A model generated the notes under the pieces. It did not search any database. It was not told the DNA's origin and saw only the letters and a list, made by a program, of their open reading frames with translations. A stretch of DNA of 64,000 nucleotides, taken from positions 87,550,529 to 87,614,528 of the forward strand of contig CM043959.1 of the NCBI GenBank assembly GCA_014529385.2, in the 5' to 3' direction. The stretch comes from Adiantum capillus-veneris (lineage: Eukaryota > Streptophyta > Polypodiopsida > Polypodiales > Pteridaceae). Position 1 is the first letter of the stretch. Each line of letters opens with the position of its first letter. Below are positions 45,813-56,499 of the stretch, piece by piece. A program made the position numbers and the translations under genes.

Positions 45813-46548
45813 TCATCTTATGGTTTCACGCATCTTGAGCAGCGACTCATATCTTGCATGTAAATCCAGCAGTGTTGGGCCGAATATATCAGTGTTTATG
45901 GTGAAGAAGCCGATGTAGAACGCTTCTTCAAAGGCGTGGAGGTGATAGGATGGCAGAAACATTATCCTTTGATACAATGCATGCATCACCTCCTTGGAAG
46001 GCTGACCAGACAGATCATATGCACACCTGTACGTATCTTGAAAGAAGAAGATACTGTCTGTCACCTGGCCCGCTTTGAACGTCTCGAAAACTACCAAAAG
46101 GGTTTTGCAGATCTTCCTCATCATTATGCAAGAAAGGTCAGGCAAGCCAGTGAACAATTTGATGGCGCCCGTTAGGGTTTTCACCATGTATTGAACACTT
46201 ATTCTCTCGCTTGCCTTCAAGCCTCGCAGCTTCGGATAGTTCAGCCAAGTGGGTTGGCTTCTTTGTAGTATCTCCTGGGCCTTCCACGTCCGTATCCTTG
46301 GTAGACGGCAGAAGCTTAGATTATCTCTGATGAGTTTGGGTGCCTCTACCAGATGGATTAGGTATTCTGGGTACTTAGTCAGCCATGCTTTTCTCCACCT
46401 GGGTTGGGAGTCGACTATTAACTTGGCCCCTTCAGGCTAGGAGATATCTGCTGTGTAGAGTGGCACTGTTGGCTCTTCTCTTATCCTCTTGTTGATGGTG
46501 GCGGCTTCATATTTTAGCAAAGGATAGGGGAGAGAGGGTTGTAGCCAT
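45813..46548 (-). pseudogene. C accessory region, C-terminal globular part
   Basis: Translates to FTGLPDLSCIMMRKICKTLL, DSIFFFQDTYRCAYDLSG and HAFEEAFYIGFFTINTDIFG among others: a mixed, probably helical chain with no clear membrane segment. No family recognised. It ends close to the polypurine tract, so it is the last coding part of the element. Confidence 0.55.
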
Positions 46549-47440
46549 TCACGCCGGAGGTTGCTGGTCCTGTGCCTGCTTGCTCTTCTGCTTCTGTCCT
46601 TTTAGCTCTTCTATCTGCTTTAGGAGTGTCTGTTTCTCCGCTTCGGCTTCTTCTCCCATGTTCACGAGGAGGTCATTCAATTCGGCATTTACCTTTTCCG
46701 CCTCCTCGAGCTTTCTCTTGATAATTTCTAGCTCATCTTGCATTGCTTTTTGCTGTTCTTCCATGCGTGTTTGCATAACCACGGACCCCTCCGCCATCAT
46801 CAACCTTTGCTTTTTCTCTAAAGTTAACTCTTTCTGAAGCTCTTTCATCTGTTTTTCATAGATCTGGCTTTCTGTAGTGGTGTGAGTCGAGCTAGTAGCT
46901 CTGACTCTGGCAGGAGATGCCCGTAGCCGCTGGATGGTTTGATCTTTAACTTTAAACTGGTCCTTGAGCTCAAGGACCTCATCCTGGCTAACCTCTTGGT
47001 CTATTTCTGCCTTTTCCTTGGCATTTCTCATGGCCTCTACTTCCTTGGACTCCTCAACAAGTTGTAGGGTTAGGTTATCCCTTTACCTCTCTGCATCTGT
47101 CAATGACTTGCTGAGTTGTCTATACTCCTCTTCGGCTCCTTGCAGTCTTTGGGCTGCTGCCTGATTTTCTCTTTCCATTTCTTGACATCTTTGCAATGCC
47201 CTTGCCAGACTGGCTTGCAGCTCTGCTTCTCTTTCTATCTGCCTTTGGCTTTGCTTCCGTAAAGTGTCAACTTCCAGCTTTATCTGCACCTTAGTGGCTT
47301 TGAGAGTTGCCCTTTCACTTTCTGAGGCCATTGACTGGGCTCTGATCTTGGTTAGCTTTGTCATCACCACATCCCAATCATTGGTGGGAAGGTGCAGGTC
47401 AACTATCAGTGGCCATCTCCTTTAGCTCTACTATCTGTAT
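46549..47440 (-). pseudogene. C accessory region, long coiled coil
   Basis: Strong heptad-like, Glu/Lys/Gln-rich chain over almost 300 residues: LRKQSQRQIEREAELQASLA, AAQRLQGAEEEYRQLSKSLT, KQMKELQKELTLEKKQRLMM and LEIIKRKLEEAEKVNAELND. Hydrophobic residues recur at a and d positions. It would form a rod-like oligomer. No resemblance to envelope proteins: no signal peptide or transmembrane segment is seen. Function unknown. Confidence 0.7.
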
Positions 47441-47479
47441 GCTTTGAATTTTCTCTTTGTTCCCTGTGCTTGCCAAGTC

Positions 47480-49011
47480 GAATGTGACTGTGGCAGCCTC
47501 TTATTTTGTGTATCCGGCCGCTAGCAGGTCTAGAAATGTGTTATATGACTCATTTGACTCTAGTTGCTCACTTTTAGGCTTAGCCTTTTCCTTTGGTTCC
47601 TGCTCCTGGCTTTGCTCTTGCTTGGCCTCTTCTTGTTCTTCTGGTTTGTCTTGTTCCTCTTTGTCTTCTTGTGGAGGGCTACGAGGAGGTGGTGAAGGCG
47701 GTGGGCTGGACTCGGGGCTGGCCGGTGGAGTTGTCAGATTTTTCTTGAAATCTCTGTCCGCCTTGGTCTTCCTTTATCTCTCTTGGCCTTCCTGCTCTTC
47801 TAGCAGTTTCTGTCGGAAGTGCTCCACTTCCTCTTCTATAAAGGGCACATGTGGGATATTCTCTACTGTAGCATCAAGAATCTCAAAATTTTTAATGTAA
47901 TCATCAAATCTGTCTCTGTGCACCTGTCGGGATTTTCCCGACATTGCTTCTAGAGATGCCTTCCATAGATCGCCTAAATCTCCTTTGAGGGCTGCCCTGA
48001 AGCTTTCCATCAGCCGCTCTAGTCGTGCAGCTTTCTTTGATTTCATTTCTTTTGCTGGCACTTGGGCAGATTCTTTCTTTCCTTTCTTCTGCTCTGGTTG
48101 CTCTTCTTGCACGGTTTCTAACCGAAGTTTCAAACAGGTTGCCATCCTTGGTGCTTTTTGTTGCTCGTCTTCTTTATCTTCTTTGAGCCTCAGCCAGTCG
48201 TTTTGTGATGGAGGGTCTGGCCATCTTCCCTTGGCGTGCAATGCCCCATAAATCACTTTCGTGATTAGCTCACCCGACACGATGTATGTGGGGTTCTTGT
48301 TGCCCATCTTCACCAAATTATCATGTACATAAGCTGCATAATTGATGATCTTCGGCTTGCTTTTCTGCATTGCCCAGGTGAATGTTGTGGCAATTGCTGC
48401 AGGCGGCATCCTGTACTTTTGTGGCCGCTTTGTACACATATGGAAATATTGATTGTACAGCTGGCTCATGATTGCCACTTTGGGGTTGGCAATATCTTCA
48501 AAGGTATAGTTGGCTTTCTTTTCATTGTACACCTTTACTTCGTCTCTTCTTTTGGTTACACTATCCCCCTTGTTGGAGAGGTCTAGTGCAACTGCCACCA
48601 CTCTTTCTGTGATCAGAATCTTGGTGCCTGGCTTTCCCTGCAGATCTATTACTCTGGCCACTCCATCTTCTTTTATTGTTGTCACAAATTCCCAGACTCT
48701 TTTTATGTCAATATCCACCGGCACCGCTTCAAAGTAATTGTGGAGATCAATCTTTCCAGATACTCCGACATCTTGATTCTGACGAACTCATTGAGTTCCC
48801 GCGGTAACATTGGTAGCTCTATCACATTTCTATCGGTGTCTTTGAACACGCCTTGGTAAATCTTTAGATCATTGGATTCCAGAAGATCTTCTTGGATCCA
48901 TGTGCTTGTTGGCTTTAGAGTTCCTTCTGGTATGACGAAGGGCTCAACCTCTTCTAGGTAATCTTTTATGGTCATTCTTTTCTTCTTTGCCGGTGACTTT
49001 GCAGCTGCCAT
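47480..49011 (-). pseudogene. C accessory region, N-terminal part
   Basis: Starts MAAAKSPAKKKRMTIKDYLE at 49011 with a basic, nuclear-signal-like opening. A globular segment follows (VWEFVTTIKEDGVARVIDLQ, YNQYFHMCTKRPQKYRMPPA, YAAYVHDNLVKMGNKNPTYI, SGELITKVIYGALHAKGRWP), then a Lys/Glu-rich linker and an acidic, Pro-rich stretch. The pattern of the globular part vaguely recalls the plant-transposon-associated domain found near some Athila-like genes; this is weak. No other function is suggested. Confidence 0.6.
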
Positions 49012-50054
49012 AGATCCTGTTGCACTCAGTAGTCCGAAGTTAGCGTATTTTTCCAGATTAGATGAGAAACTGAGTTTTATCTATCCAAATGACTTGAAAA
49101 TTGAAAATAAAGCTTAAAAGGAACTTGTGAAGCTGTGCATGTGCTCACAGTGTAATTCTGGCCAAAAATTTCCATTTAGACATCCTACGTGTAGGATGTC
49201 TTTTTCATCAGAATTGGGTGATACTTGACATGCTGGTAGTCCTTGGCCTATGGAACATGGCTATGTGCTTGGATTTGGATTTGGGCATCAAAAAGTGGAT
49301 TTTTGGGTTGATTCAGGCTATAGGTCACAACTTGGATAGAAAGTCCATAACAGGTAGCAAGTGATGTCCAAATGGGTTGAAAATTGATATATGGGCTCAT
49401 TGCACCATGGTATTGGCTCCCATGATGTCACTCTTTGCACAAAAGGTCTAAATTATGCTGGAGACATCCTACGCGTAGGATGTCTATTTCATCAAAATGG
49501 CATGGGAATTGTTTTGTGGGTAGTCCTTGGCCTATGGAACATGTCCATGCTCTTGGATTTTGATTTGGACAAGAATTGATGCTTGTAAGAGCCTGTGTAG
49601 TGTTTTTGGGCTCCAAAAGTGTATCTTGAAGGTGTTGGGGATCAAAAATGATTAGAATGGCTTCAAACTTGGTATATGAGCTCTTGAAGATGATGTGATT
49701 GGATCTGGAATGGACAAACACCCTTTGTAGGCCAAAAATGTCAAATAGACATCCTACGCGTAGGATGTCTATTTCATCAATTTTTGCTTATGACCATACA
49801 GATTGGTTGGTTATGTGCATGTGAATATGTTGTGCAAGTTTGATGTGATTTGGACAAGATTTGGTAGGTCTATGGCCCATTATTGCCTCTATGCCCTAAC
49901 TTTGCATTTTTTCATGCATATGAGGTCAATTTTGGTCCAAATGTGATGAAACTTGGTGGCTAGCATGTAAAGGTCATTCAGAAAATGTGTGTGATGAAAA
50001 ATGTTGGGATCTGTGTCCAGAAATATCCTTGAGACATCCTACACATAGAATGTC
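49012..50054 (-). repeat. C palindrome array, four copies about 285 bp apart
   Basis: Palindrome copies start at 49178, 49462, 49748 and 50033 (spacing 284, 286, 285). The middle two are perfect; the first has GTG at the centre, and the fourth is more changed. Units share more than the palindrome, for example GTAGTCCTTGGCCTATGGAA at about 49240 and 49520, showing diverged tandem repeats. It corresponds to the array of A at 30,304-30,900. Confidence 0.93.
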
Positions 50055-51960
50055 TCCTGATGATTTTTTCATGGATTTTGTCACTAGTGCCTGCCCTTGG
50101 TCCCCCTGAGTCCCTTTTAAGCCTAATTTCAACAAAAAAGTCAAATGGATAGAAAGTAACTCCCTGTGTGGATTTCAGAGCCTTCGAGCCGTTTTTTGAC
50201 TTTTGGAGTGCTTTTTGGCGATGAAATTTCTTGATGTTGGTCTCCATAGCTTCCCAATCCCTTGGGGATCCTTGCCGTATGGTTTTTGTCGACTTTGGCT
50301 TCACCGGAGCTTCATTTGGCAATTTGTCGCTCTAGAAACACCCGTGGTTGCGTTTACATATCTTCGATGATTTGTGGTGGTCCACCACCGTAGGACTTGG
50401 TTATTGATGGTATATGAAAGCCGCTCGTGAAGTTTTGTGGCAAATAGGCATGCGGTTTGGCCGCGAGAGCTATTTGACGCTTTGTGTGTCTGATGCCATT
50501 TTTGAAGTTTAGTGCCGCTTCGATTCACTTTTTGGTCATGTGGGCCACATAGACTTGTTGAGCATGTCGAGATGCTCCTACCCATGAATTTTGGTAGCAT
50601 TTGGGTGCCTTTTCGCCGATTTTCCATTTGGTGGCCTCTTGCGGGATTCTAGGAATTAGTGTTTTTTCCCGATGGTTTTCTACTGCCTTTGGACATCCAA
50701 GACTGGTCTCCTATGCTAGGGTAAGCTGCTGATGAAGTTTCGTTGCTTTTGGGTTAGCCGTTAGGTGGCCGCTTCTACTTGTAGGTCTCTACCGCCCGCT
50801 TTGTGTGTGAACCCTACGCTAGTTTTCGCGACAAAACGACAAACATGCGCGAAAAGCCCAAGGTGGTGAGCCTACCTCTCATGTCTGAAGCCCATTGGGT
50901 AGTCTGCGTGTCGTAGAAGCTGCTGGAAGTTCCGCTCGCACTAGGTGGCAGAAGCTCTCTCTCAAATGTCAATAGTGAAAATGAGCTAAAAATGAGGTGA
51001 AAATTTCTTATAATGGAGGTCCCCGAACCACTTTTCATGAAATTTGACATGTGCTCCCAACTTCTTGCAAGATGCGGTTTAGGCTCGAAAATTTCTTGAT
51101 TTGGACTCAATTTGCTCTGTTTACCAGAAATTTGGCATTTCGGTCAAAATCTGGCCAAAACACGCTTTCCACCCCAGTCTCATAATTGCACCCCCACTGT
51201 ACCATAGGTTTTCCTAAATTCACTGATCATCCCCATATTTTTTGTTTTTCATTATGACCGTTTTTCACCTGCTTTTTGTATTTTTGAAGTTTTTCTGCTG
51301 AAAATTAACAAAACTAAAAGGAAAATAGCAAATCAAACCCAGAAAATTTTCAAAAATCATAATAAATCACAAACATCACCGCCAAACATTATGCACACTC
51401 ACATGCAATTTTTATGGTCAGATTTCTCCGTTTTACCTATATTTTGCCCGAAAAAATGGTTATTTCTACTTTTATACACACACCTAGGGGCTTGATTTAG
51501 CGTTTGGCCCCATATAACTATAGATACATGCTGTATAAGGGCATATGTACTTGGGTTAGTCTGGAAAGTTTTGCAATCAAACAACAACCCTTAAAATAGT
51601 CAAAAATCATGCCCTTTTTTGCTCTTCCTGCTATTGGTTCCGCATTTGAGAATGCCTCCCTCCCTCCTAACCGGAGTCCTCCCGGACGACCAGGTATCTC
51701 CTCAGAGTATGTGCCGTGCATAGGTTGAAAAATTTGTCCTAATGCTTGGCCGATTAATGTGGCCCTAATTGATGCATACTCGATCAATGCATGGAAAAAT
51801 TAATGCTGTGCAAGAGAAGGGTATAAGCAAGATGCTTATTGGCATTTGCCGTCGAGGTTGCCTGTTTTCTTTGCAAGTAACAGCTGTAACTCTACTGCTC
51901 TCTTTTTAATTGTCTTTTTTGCAAAAGGCAATCGCTTTGCCGCTATTGTTGATATAGCCT
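50055..51960 (-). other. C conserved non-coding block with internal polypurine tract
   Basis: Matches A 28,560-30,303 in reverse orientation. Frames are not shared between the copies. Purine tract TAGGAGGGAGGGAGG (minus strand) at about 51,653-51,667 corresponds to that of A at 28,691. No gene seen. Confidence 0.7.
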
Positions 51961-51967
51961 TAGTTAT

Positions 51968-52400
51968 TTATGTGGAGAGGATTGGCTTGGTCGGAATTGC
52001 CGTAGACCGTATTTCTTTTGCTTTCCATTGGTAGCTTGTTTTTGCCGGTTTTTGTAGGGGTTTTGCTACTTCCTGTGTTGCCACTGTTTTGTTGCTGATT
52101 GGCATCCACATAAGTTGGTTGTCCTTTTGCAAATGTTGCTCTCTGCCGTCCAATGTTTCTTGTACTGAAGGGAGTTCCTTTTGCGTTTGTTTCGGTAGCC
52201 AAATGCGAGTAACATTTGGGTTATTGTTGAGCATTTTCTTTGGGATCCATATTTGTTTTATGCCCTTGGTTTTTGGTTGAACTATCTGCTTCGTTTGAAT
52301 TCTTTCGTTGCATTGTTTTTGGTTTGCTAGGTCATTTCTATCCTTCCGCATCCATACTTGTTTCCTTTGTTTTGGTAACCTAGATCTTTGCACTGCAGTC
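51968..52400 (-). pseudogene. C basic tail with repeated tryptophan motifs
   Basis: Follows PR2 and carries RKQVWMRKDRND, KQIWIPKKMLNN, TRIWLPKQTQKE, NQLMWMPISNKT and SYQWKAKE, spaced roughly 20-35 residues apart in a Lys/Gln-rich chain. The same series occurs in A. No known domain; nucleic-acid binding is a guess from charge. Confidence 0.62.
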
Positions 52401-53120
52401 GGTGACTTCATATGTATGTAGTTAGCATGGTTGGCTTTTAGCTGTTTGTTAGCCTTGGGTATCATGTTGTTCTTTAGTGGCACTCGTGCTTTTGGCTCTT
52501 TTCCCTGTGATTGCATTGCTGGCAACTGATTATTCCGGTATTGCTGAGCAAAGGCTATTACCTGTTGTTCTTGTGCATGCTGAATTTTGACTGCATTCGT
52601 GTTCCAATTTATCTGCACATTGTACTCTTTTTGCCAAGGTTGTCCCAACACCATTGGGTGTTGTGTGCTTTCATCCTCGACTACATAAAATTTGTGTGGG
52701 TAAATATATTGATGTACTTGTATATGCAATATAGTCCAGCCCAATGTTTTCAACGAGTGTGACGTACTACTTTCCAACATTTTAGGAGTAGGATGAAGTT
52801 GACCTGTGGACTCGAGCTGTTGGTATAATCCGTAAGAGATCAAATTTGCTTGAGCTCTAGAATCAAGCAATGCCGTCGATTCAACTTGATTGCTCCCTAC
52901 TTTGACTGCAATTATGGGCTCCACTGTGTCTTCATCCAACATCGTTAGTCGAATGGCATTGATTCGCAATGGTGCTTCACCTTGTTGTTGTTGTTGTTGT
53001 TGTTGTAGAAGTCTTCGTTTTGCAATGCGTTCTTTGGCTTCCGCTTGAGCTTCTTCTTGTACTCGCTATATCTCCTTCATTTGTTGTTTTCCTTGATGGA
53101 TTTATTGAAGCATCTCCTGT
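52401..53120 (-). pseudogene. C second retropepsin-like region (PR2)
   Basis: After integrase comes a charged stretch with a (CAA)n glutamine run on the minus strand (TTG repeats at 52982-53006). PR2 follows: VEPIIAVKVGSNQVESTALL, a catalytic-site region at about 52.86 kb, SHSLKTLGWTILHIQVHQYI and the closing VLGQPWQKEYNVQINW at about 52.62 kb. It agrees closely with A 27.42-27.83 kb, so this domain belongs to the family. Confidence 0.82.
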
Positions 53121-53124
53121 GTGA

Positions 53125-54740
53125 GTGGTAAATGATATTTCTTCAATCGACATCCACTAATCCAATTGGGCATTCCTTCACCTACTAATGTAGCAAGCTT
53201 GACAGCTCCGCTTTGTGATAGATCACTAATCACAAAGGGTCCCATTCCTCGCTTTTTAAGTTTCTTGGCATGTTGCTTCAAAGTATAAACAAGTACATAA
53301 TCACCTGTTTTGGACTCTTTAGTGCGCACATGCTTGTCAAAAAACTCTTTTTGTCTTCTGTTTTTAGCATAGATTGAAGCTACAGCTCTCAAGCGGAGTT
53401 CATCTAGCTTTTCAAGATCATCTATTCTTGAAGAGAGCTCATTCCTTGTCCATTCTAAGCGTTCGCTACTCGTAGAGTTGGAATTAAAAACTCCATGGGT
53501 AGTATAGCATTTAGGCCAAACACCATGTTGTACGGTGTTGCTCCTATCGATGTTTACCCTGTACGCCCATAGTGTTGAGTGTAGCTGCTGATTCCAATCT
53601 GTTCTTGACTCTGACACAATTTTAGTGAGAACCGTGCATAGTGTTTTATTTGTGGCCTCAGCTTGTCCATTTGCCTGTTGGATGGTATGGAGCAGATTTC
53701 CTATGTATGACCATGAATTCCTCTAGCAGATATTCAATGACTTCATTAAGAAAATGTGTTCCACGATCACTGACAATTTCTATTGGTAAACCGTATCGTA
53801 CAAAAACATTCTCATACAAAAATGGTGCAGTGGTCCGTGCATCTGCTTTTTGCGTTGCCTTGGCTTCCGCCCATTTTGTGAGATAGTCCGTAGCCACAAT
53901 GATATATTGGGTATGGGTGCGATATGCAGGGGGTGAGATAGGTCCCACAAAATCAATGCCCCATTTTGCAAATGCCCTTGCTCCCATCATTGGCTGTAGT
54001 GGCATCTCATCTCTCTTTATCGGCACCTTGGTGCGCTGACATGCGTCACAACGCTTTACAAACTCTTCACCATCCATATGCAATGTAGGCCACCATATTC
54101 CTGCGGTTAAGACAATTTTTGCCGTCTTATCGCCCGAAAAATGGCCTCCACTTATTCCTCTATGTGCATGTTCTAAAATCAGCAGGTATTCGCTTTCACT
54201 TGCACAGTTTCTAAGTTGATTGTCCTTTCCTCGCTTATAGAGTTGGTTCCCAATTAACTGAAAGTCGCGAGCTTCTAGCTCTATAGCCCTTTTCCGTGCT
54301 CTTGTTATGTTCTCAGGAAACGTCCTGGTGGTTAAGAAATCAATGATATATTGACTCCATGCAGGTGCAATGTTTACATGAAACAATGTCGTGTGATCCA
54401 CTGGTCGTTTGACACTATATATAGTACAATTGGTAACATACATAGTTGGCCAAAAAACCCCTAACTGTTTCAGTCTCTGGTGTGTTTTCATTGTTGAACA
54501 ATGAAATGCACAATCCTGGACATGTGCTTCTTCAAGGTAACACTGGAATTCTTCCGGATTTATACATAATCGTAGGATTGGGTCCGCGATCCTAGATGAT
54601 ACAGCCGTTCTTCTATCAACTGGAAGTTTTTGTTTGTCGAATTGTTTGTTGTTTGGATCTGTATTCCGTATTATCAAACCTACTTCCAAAGGAAAGAATG
54701 CTAACAATTTCCTGAGACCATTTGGGTATCATTTCAATAT
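53125..54740 (-). pseudogene. C integrase region with two zinc modules
   Basis: The first zinc-module region lies at about 54.40-54.53 kb (EEAHVQDCAFHCSTMKTHQR), the second at about 54.04-54.17 kb (EHAHRGISGGHFSGDKTAK, KRCDACQRTKV). The core has WGIDFVGPISPPAYRTHTQY, VATDYLTKWAEAKAT and VSDRGTHFLNEVIEYLLEEF, and the SH3-like end has TGDYVLVYTLKQHAKKLKKR and FVISDLSQSGAVKLATLVGE. It is broken. Same arrangement as in A and B. Confidence 0.88.
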
Positions 54741-54821
54741 TGAAAAGATAAGCATCTGGTATGTCATCATCTACTCCTTCAGGAGCTCCCCCGTTGTGCA
54801 TCCTTGAAAGATGGTCCGCTC

Positions 54822-55290
54822 TTAGATGGGTTTTACCCTTTTTGACGTGAAATCAAACTCTAGCAATATAATAAACCAGTGTACAATTCTCCCTGTATTG
54901 CATGGTTTATTCACCAGATACAAAGCTTGATGATCTGTGAAGAACACAAATTTGTTTGTAAGCAAATAATGCCGAAATTTATTTACAGCATAAATCATTC
55001 CTAACCCTTCTCGTTCGGTGGTTGTGTATTTCTTTTCCGCACTGTTTAACTGTCGGCTTGCATAAGAAATTGGAAAATCCATCGTTCCGTCTCTAGGTTG
55101 AGCCAGAATACTCCCGATTGCATATGCAGAAGCATCAATGTGAACATGGAATAACTCTTTCCAATCTGGTGCTTTAAGTACAGGTGCTGATACAAGGTTT
55201 TCCTTCAGCTTTTGGAACGAAGTTTCACACTCCTTGGTCCAATCGAAATTGACTAGCAAATGATACAGAGGTTGTGCGATGACTATCTCT
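54822..55290 (-). pseudogene. C RNase H region and adjoining RT end
   Basis: Contains IAQPLYHLLVNFDWTKECET from the RT connection and RNase H motifs HIDASAYAIGSILAQP, YASRQLNSAEKKYTTTERE and FFTDHQALYLVNKP. The recognisable pol content is less than in A and B; the element is broken here. Confidence 0.85.
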
Positions 55291-56390
55291 AATGGTGCAG
55301 ACATCCAATGTTGCTAGTATGTGTTCCCATTCTAGAGGTTCCAAGGCATCTTCAGGGAAAGGTTCTGGAATATACTCCTTGTCCTCAATCTCTCTTTCTA
55401 AGACGCATTCCTCCCTTCTTAAGCTTCCATAATGTGAAGCTCCACACATCCATAGCTCTTTTTGTTGTCCTAACCATGCTGGGTGTTCCGATCCTGCTAC
55501 TGTAGCTGAATCAAAATCTTCCACAGGTGTTTGGTTCACAGCTTTGTAACTATGGTCTTTTAGGTGTATTTTAGTTGTTGTCTCGCCATGTCTGAGGTAT
55601 ATGTGGTCATAACCCCAATCTTGGACCATCTTCAATTGTCGCATGAATGGTCTTCCCAAGATGATCTCATAATTGTTCTTTTTTTCGAAATTGATTATTG
55701 CAAATGTATGCTCATACTCGATTCCACACGAAGTGACAATCACTTTTTCTAAGAGTCCTAGAGGCTTCTCCATGAACCCATCTGCCAATTGCAATTTCAT
55801 TCTAGAAGCTCTTAAAGCTGGTTTTCCCCAGTTTTTCCAAATTTCCTTGGTGGCGATAGCAACTCCCACTCCACTGTCAAGAATAGCTTTGGAAACTACT
55901 CCTTGGAATTCTACTGGTAGCGTGGTATTTCCATCTTCTTCCTTGCAATACTCTCCAACCTTGTTTAATGGTACTGGCCTAGTGTTTAGTTGAGGCCTGT
56001 CCAACTCTCTGATCCCTTCCTGCAGCCTCAAGGTGGGGTCTTTCACTCCAAATTTTTCTAGGCATTTACCTACTGTGGTCCAGATGTTTGGTTGTAACCT
56101 TAGGAGCTCGGCTAATGTGATTGTGCATGCCACCGGGGTGGACAATAACTCAATCAATCCTTGTGAATCCATTACTTTGCCAGAAGAAAGTCTTTGAGAT
56201 GGGATTGCTCTCACTTCTGACTTGGCTTCATACTCTCCTAGGTAAGAGGGTAAAGTTTTCAGCGAGTCTGGTTGGCTGTGCCCCAAACTAATTGATCCCT
56301 GGTTTCCCCCTTGTGAATGTATCTCAAAGTTCATTTGTGACCTTGTCTCAAATTCTTCAATAGGAGGTAAGATCACATTCTGCTCTTTTC
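55290..56390 (-). pseudogene. C protease region (PR1)
   Basis: Retropepsin pieces AILDSGVGVAIATKEIWKNW, LQLADGFMEKPLGLLEKVIV, HTFAIINFEKKNNYEIILGR and PFMRQLKMVQDWGYDHIYLR at about 55.6-55.9 kb, downstream of gag as usual. Closely matches A 22.5-23.4 kb and B 34.3-35.3 kb. Confidence 0.87.
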
Positions 56391-56495
56391 TCGTGCTATT
56401 CATGTGGTTACTCATCCTATTAGCCTCGTGCTATTCATGTGGTTACTCATCCTGTTAGCCTCGTGCTATTCATGTGGTTACTCATCCTGTTAGCC
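56391..56495. repeat. Three tandem copies of a 35-bp unit
   Basis: Units 56391-56425, 56426-56460 and 56461-56495, each starting TCGTGCTATTCATGTGGTTA, with one difference in the first. Located at the gag-protease boundary of C and absent from A and B. Confidence 0.97.
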
Positions 56496-56499
56496 TCGT

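Noticed and set aside
45813-46548. Envelope-like gene in C
   Set aside because: Position fits Athila env-like genes, but there is no signal peptide, transmembrane helix or cleavage site.
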